Assembly (NCBI GenBank): GCA_028280675.1
Contig: JANQLI010000031.1
Span: 1-8,058, forward strand
Direction of reading: 5' to 3'
Source: Alphaproteobacteria bacterium
GTDB taxonomy: Bacteria; Pseudomonadota; Alphaproteobacteria; SMXP01
Length of the DNA stretch: 8,058 bases
Shown: piece after piece, positions 5,351-8,058 of the stretch
How positions within the stretch are numbered: position 1 is the stretch's first letter
How the letters are laid out: the number at the start of each line of letters is the position of its first letter
Position numbers and translations under genes: made by a program
Notes under the pieces: generated by a model
What the model saw: the letters and a program-made list of their open reading frames with translations, nothing else
What the model was told of the DNA's origin: nothing
Database searches by the model: none

Positions 5351-5950
5351 ATGTTTAAGCTGCGATTTGTTATTGCACTTTGTTTTTCAGCCGTCATCAC
5401 CACCGCATTGTTTTTAGCAATGCAATATATGGTGAAAACGGAAGGCTCAGGCTTGGAACCAGATGAGGATTTTGAGTCCATTGTAATTGGTAGGACTGTT
5501 GTCGATAAACCGCCTGTCATTCGGTCACGTAAACCGAAGCGACCAGAGCTAGTTGAAGAACCCGACATTCCTGACGTCCCGCCGATTACTCAAACAAGTT
5601 TCGAACCCGATAATATCTTGGATACAGGGGTTCGAATGCCAAGAGTGAATGAAGGTATTGGTTCAGTGCCAAGTGGTCCTCGGGCCATTGTTAAAATACC
5701 ACCTATTTATCCGGATAGATGCGCACGTCGTGGAATAGAAGGCTGGGTCCTTGTTGAGTTTGATATTAATCCAATGGGATTAGTAGAAAATGCAAAAGTG
5801 GTCGATGCCGAACCGGCAGGATGTTTTGAAAAAGCGTCTTTAAAGGCCATTAAGAAGTGGAAATTTAAGGCGAGAGTGCAAGACGGAAAATCGGTTTATC
5901 AATATCGGATGCAGGAAGTCATTCAGTACGTTATTGATGATGCTGCATAG
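5351..5950 (+). CDS. tonB: TonB-B, second energy transducer protein
   Basis: The 199-residue protein has an N-terminal anchor (about 5-27), a charged and proline-containing linker (52-85, no polyproline run) and a C-terminal TonB domain (about 115-195) with PPIYPDRCARRGIEGWV, VEFDINPMG and AIKKWKFKA. It resembles TonB-A mainly in this domain. Two cysteines, Cys124 and Cys158, lie where TonB-A has Ala and Ile; both are periplasmic and could form a disulfide. Start ATG 5351 is 7 bases after GAAGAGGAG. Codon use is visibly more AT-rich than the neighbours (many third-position A/T), and the gene is set apart by structured spacers on both sides. It may be an inserted or differently evolved copy rather than a recent duplicate. 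Confidence 0.9.
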   Translation: MFKLRFVIALCFSAVITTALFLAMQYMVKTEGSGLEPDEDFESIVIGRTVVDKPPVIRSRKPKRPELVEEPDIPDVPPITQTSFEPDNILDTGVRMPRVNEGIGSVPSGPRAIVKIPPIYPDRCARRGIEGWVLVEFDINPMGLVENAKVVDAEPAGCFEKASLKAIKKWKFKARVQDGKSVYQYRMQEVIQYVIDDAA

Positions 5951-5964
5951 GGAAAGTAAGAGGC

Positions 5965-6010
5965 GAAGGGGCTCGCAAAAACGTGATCACAGGTGAAAGC
6001 GGGCTCCTTC
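5965..6010 (+). promoter_or_regulatory. Strong 12-bp intercistronic hairpin between tonB-B and the TPR gene
   Basis: GAAGGGGCTCGC (5965-5976) and GCGGGCTCCTTC (5999-6010) form a 12-bp helix with two G-T pairs and no mismatch. The 22-base loop contains the palindrome GTGATCAC (5983-5990). It begins 14 bases after the tonB-B stop. No T-run follows directly (a GTTTTATAT stretch comes later), so it may protect the upstream message from 3' decay or cause partial termination and lower expression of the TPR gene. Confidence 0.5.
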
Positions 6011-6080
6011 AACTCTGGAAGTGAAAGTTTTATATAGAGTCTGGGTGGTATCACTCAAACGTCTTTGGAGGTCAGGGAGA

Positions 6081-7544
6081 ATGACGACAGTGAGTTTCTT
6101 CAAAAAAGTAGTTCACACGACCTGTATGGTCGCTCTGGTCGCAGGTGTCGCTGTGGGTGGCGCGGTCATCACCGGATCGGATGCGTTTATCGGCGCTGCG
6201 CAAGCACAAGAGGATGGGAAAAAACGCAAACCAGAAACGAAACGCGTTGAAGCGCATTCGCAAAAGGGCATTGAAGTGCTCCAGCGCGCCCAGGAAATGA
6301 TGGAAGCCGATAACAATGCTGGCGCTGTTTCCGCTTTAGGGCAAATCATCAACAATCCGGGTGGATATAAAGGTATTGACGTTGCCATCGGGCACAAGTT
6401 CCGCGCCTATGCGTATATCGGCCAAGATAACTATTCTTCCGCCATGCGTGATATGGAAAAAGCGATCCAGCATCCATCCTTGCCCGACTATGACCGTTCC
6501 GACATGCGTTATAACATGGCGCAGCTTTATTTGGCGCAAGAGCAATATTCCAAAGCGATCAATATGCTGGAGCAATGGTTTGCAACGGCAGAAAACCCTA
6601 ACGCCAATGCGTATTTCTTTGCGGCTCAAGCCTATGCTTTGACGAACAATCTTTCCAAGGCTGAGTCATATGTTGAGCGTGGCTTGCCACTGATGGACCC
6701 TGTAAATCCATCTGAAAGCAATTACCGCATTGCATCGGTCGTGTATATTCAGCGTGGGAAATATGGCAAAGCGGCTCCGCTGCTTGAGAAGATGATTTCT
6801 TACTGGCCGTCGAAAAAAGAATATTACACACAGCTTGGCGGCATCTACCAAGAGCAAAATAAAGAGAAAGATGCTTTCTCCATGCTGGCGATGGTCTATG
6901 ACAACAAGCTTGGCATGAATGGCTCTGAAATCAAACGCCTTTCTCAGCTTTATATGGCCAATGGCTATCCGTATATGTGCGCGAAAATCGCCGAAAAGGG
7001 GATTGCCGACGGCAAGATGAAAAAGAATAAAGAGAACTGGGAATTGCTTGGCAACTGCTGGTTCGCCTCCCGTGAAATGAAAAAAGCGCTGCAGCCTCTA
7101 ACCAACGCGGCGAAGCTGTCGAAAGACGGTCAACTCTATCTCCGTCTCTGCCAATCATACGTGCAAGAAGAAGATTGGGCGAAAGCAAAAACATCGTGCC
7201 AAAACGCGTCGAATAAAGGCGGTCTCAAAGAAAATGCCGGGATGGCTATTCAGTTAAAGGCTATTGCGTCATATGAGACTGGTGACCTCGATTCTGCATT
7301 GGATGCGTTTGATGCCTGTATCGGTTATGACAAAACGGTTGATAACTGTGTGAAGTGGAAAAACCACGTTCAGCGGGAAATCATCACCGTTGCCCGTGAG
7401 GAACAGCGCGCCAAAGCGGCTGCGGAAGAAGAAGCCCGCATCAAGCGTGAGCGTGAAGAAGAAATTCGCCGTACCATGCAGCAATCGGATGAATTCTCGG
7501 ATAGTGCCGAAGACGCCATGAATGGCAATGGCGGCGCCGAGTGA
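6081..7544 (+). CDS. Exported TPR-repeat protein of the TonB operon
   Basis: The 487-residue protein has a signal peptide (basic FFKK, hydrophobic core about 14-30, likely cleavage after AQA, residue 42). A domain of tandem TPR-like helical hairpins follows from about 55 to 435, with repeats such as YNMAQLYLAQEQYSKAINMLEQ and AYALTNNLSKAESYVERGL. It ends in a strongly charged Glu/Arg-rich, probably helical segment (about 437-465) and an acidic tail. TPR proteins take the last position in Vibrio TonB2 operons (VC1543 place). The role is presumably binding of TonB, TtpC or receptors in the periplasm; this is unproven. ATG 6081 is chosen because GGAGG (6067-6071) lies 9 bases upstream and the signal peptide then starts properly. 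A GTG at 6021 would add 20 residues that spoil it. Confidence 0.88.
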   Translation: MTTVSFFKKVVHTTCMVALVAGVAVGGAVITGSDAFIGAAQAQEDGKKRKPETKRVEAHSQKGIEVLQRAQEMMEADNNAGAVSALGQIINNPGGYKGIDVAIGHKFRAYAYIGQDNYSSAMRDMEKAIQHPSLPDYDRSDMRYNMAQLYLAQEQYSKAINMLEQWFATAENPNANAYFFAAQAYALTNNLSKAESYVERGLPLMDPVNPSESNYRIASVVYIQRGKYGKAAPLLEKMISYWPSKKEYYTQLGGIYQEQNKEKDAFSMLAMVYDNKLGMNGSEIKRLSQLYMANGYPYMCAKIAEKGIADGKMKKNKENWELLGNCWFASREMKKALQPLTNAAKLSKDGQLYLRLCQSYVQEEDWAKAKTSCQNASNKGGLKENAGMAIQLKAIASYETGDLDSALDAFDACIGYDKTVDNCVKWKNHVQREIITVAREEQRAKAAAEEEARIKREREEEIRRTMQQSDEFSDSAEDAMNGNGGAE

Positions 7545-7571
7545 TGTGACACCCTATCTACCGGACTGAAG

Positions 7572-7597
7572 AACGGGCCTTTCGGGGCCCGTTTTTT
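7572..7597 (+). terminator. Intrinsic terminator of the TonB operon
   Basis: AACGGGCC (7572-7579) and GGCCCGTT (7586-7593) pair perfectly (8 bp, GC-rich) around TTTCGG, followed by T bases to 7597. It begins 27 bases after the TPR stop and fits a Rho-independent terminator. On the minus strand there is no T-run after the stem, so it does not obviously serve the convergent gene. Confidence 0.92.
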
Positions 7598-7649
7598 GTG
7601 TGTGAGCGGTTTGTCTTTCTACCCCTTGGTGGTGGCTTTGGTATTACGC

Positions 7650-7702
7650 GGCCTTCGACCTTTCGAGACGCTCACATGCGTTCGCTCCTCAAGATGAAGG
7701 CC
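7650..7702. repeat. Palindromic intergenic repeat, module A
   Basis: GGCCTTC (7650-7656) and GAAGGCC (7696-7702) are perfect inverted arms. The middle contains TTTCGAGACGCTCACATGCG and CGCTCCTCAAGATGAAGG, a wording common in dispersed intergenic repeats of alphaproteobacteria (variants of 'cttcgagacgctcgc...gctcctcaggatgagg'). I recall this type from memory; copy number here is unknown. Confidence 0.55.
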
Positions 7703-7710
7703 TCGTTTAA

Positions 7711-7781
7711 ACCATTTTCTTCATCCTGAGGAAGGCCGCCAAGTTTTTTGGTGGCCTGTCTCGAAGGATCAAGAAAATGGT
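7711..7781. repeat. Palindromic intergenic repeat, module B
   Basis: The outer arms 7711-7726 (ACCATTTTCTTCATCC) and 7766-7781 (GGATCAAGAAAATGGT) pair at 15 of 16 positions. Inside, AGGCCGCC (7733-7740) pairs with GGTGGCCT (7750-7757) with one G-T pair. The interior words CATCCTGAGGAAGG and TCTCGAAGGAT match the same repeat family as module A in opposite sense. The result is one large hairpin between the convergent genes. It may be a small non-autonomous mobile repeat. Confidence 0.6.
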
Positions 7782-7818
7782 GATGGAGAGATCCCATCAA
7801 GGGGCAAGAGACTGTGCA

Positions 7819-8058
7819 CTACATCTCAGCAATCTTCAGCGCAAAGGCGTAATTCAGCGCGATTTCTTTGAGCTGATCAAACCGGCCCGACGCGCCCGCA
7901 TGGCCTGCATCCATATTGGTGTGGAGCAGCAATAAGCGGTCATCTGTTTTCATGGCGCGGAGCTTGGCGGTCCATTTCGCAGGCTCCCAATAGGTGACGC
8001 GGGGGTCGGTGAGTCCTGCTGTGATCAAGAGATGCGGATAGTCTTGCGCCGTAACATT
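7819..8058 (-). CDS. ptrB: Oligopeptidase B (S9A family), C-terminal fragment cut by the window edge
   Basis: The last 79 residues of a serine peptidase of the prolyl oligopeptidase family are visible; the gene continues past the right edge. The segment reads NVTAQDYPHLLITAGLTDPRVTYWEPAKW ... LLLHTNMDAGHAGASGR. The Asp in GLTDPRV and the His in DAGHAG are the expected catalytic Asp and His; the Ser lies outside the window. YWEPAKW and GHAGASGR are characteristic of oligopeptidase B (PtrB), which cleaves short peptides after Lys or Arg in the cytoplasm or periplasm. The stop TAG is at 7819-7821. It is convergent with the TonB operon and unlikely to be functionally linked. Confidence 0.93.
   Translation of the reverse strand, partial: NVTAQDYPHLLITAGLTDPRVTYWEPAKWTAKLRAMKTDDRLLLLHTNMDAGHAGASGRFDQLKEIALNYAFALKIAEM

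Noticed and set aside
6021..6080. 20-residue N-terminal extension of the TPR protein from GTG 6021
   Set aside because: It would bury the signal peptide and lacks a good ribosome site; ATG 6081 has GGAGG at 9 bases.

Overview
The window carries one long plus-strand operon (about 887-7544) that encodes a complete TtpC-type (Vibrio TonB2-like) TonB energy-transduction system. It is flanked by a gene-poor, regulatory-looking upstream region and, downstream, by the 3' end of a convergent oligopeptidase B gene. GC content is near 50 %. The gene order, the oligopeptidase B homologue and the palindromic intergenic repeats of the 'ctcctcaagatgaagg / catcctgaggaagg' type suggest an alphaproteobacterium. 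This assignment comes from memory of families, not from a search, and I cannot name a genus.

Layout. Positions 1-750 hold no convincing gene. They contain several inverted repeats, a 66-codon minus-strand ORF with a good ribosome binding site that can fold into a hairpin, and a minus-strand frame open through the left edge. Positions 726-887 look like the operon control region: a Fur-box-like palindrome overlaps a -10-like hexamer, followed by two very short ORFs chained by stop/start overlaps to the first gene. The operon then runs: DUF3450 periplasmic coiled-coil protein; TtpC-like ExbB with an exported N-terminal domain; short ExbB; ExbD-A; ExbD-B; TonB-A; a 236-nt spacer with a candidate structured RNA; TonB-B; a 130-nt spacer with a strong 12-bp hairpin; and an exported TPR protein. 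A clear intrinsic terminator follows at 7572-7597. Positions 7650-7781 hold two palindromic repeat modules, and 7819-8058 is the C-terminus of oligopeptidase B on the minus strand.

How the genes work together. ExbB and ExbD proteins form the proton-driven inner-membrane motor. TonB carries the force across the periplasm to outer-membrane receptors. In Vibrio the TtpC protein is additionally required by the TonB2 complex, and DUF3450 and TPR genes accompany it. The set here is that same set with duplicated exbD and duplicated tonB, so one motor may drive two different TonB proteins. The Fur-like site fits iron-controlled expression, but this is inference. No receptor gene lies in the window, so the transported substrate is unknown.

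The least explained parts are the structured spacer before the second tonB, the hairpin after it, and the dense dyads and short ORFs upstream of the operon.
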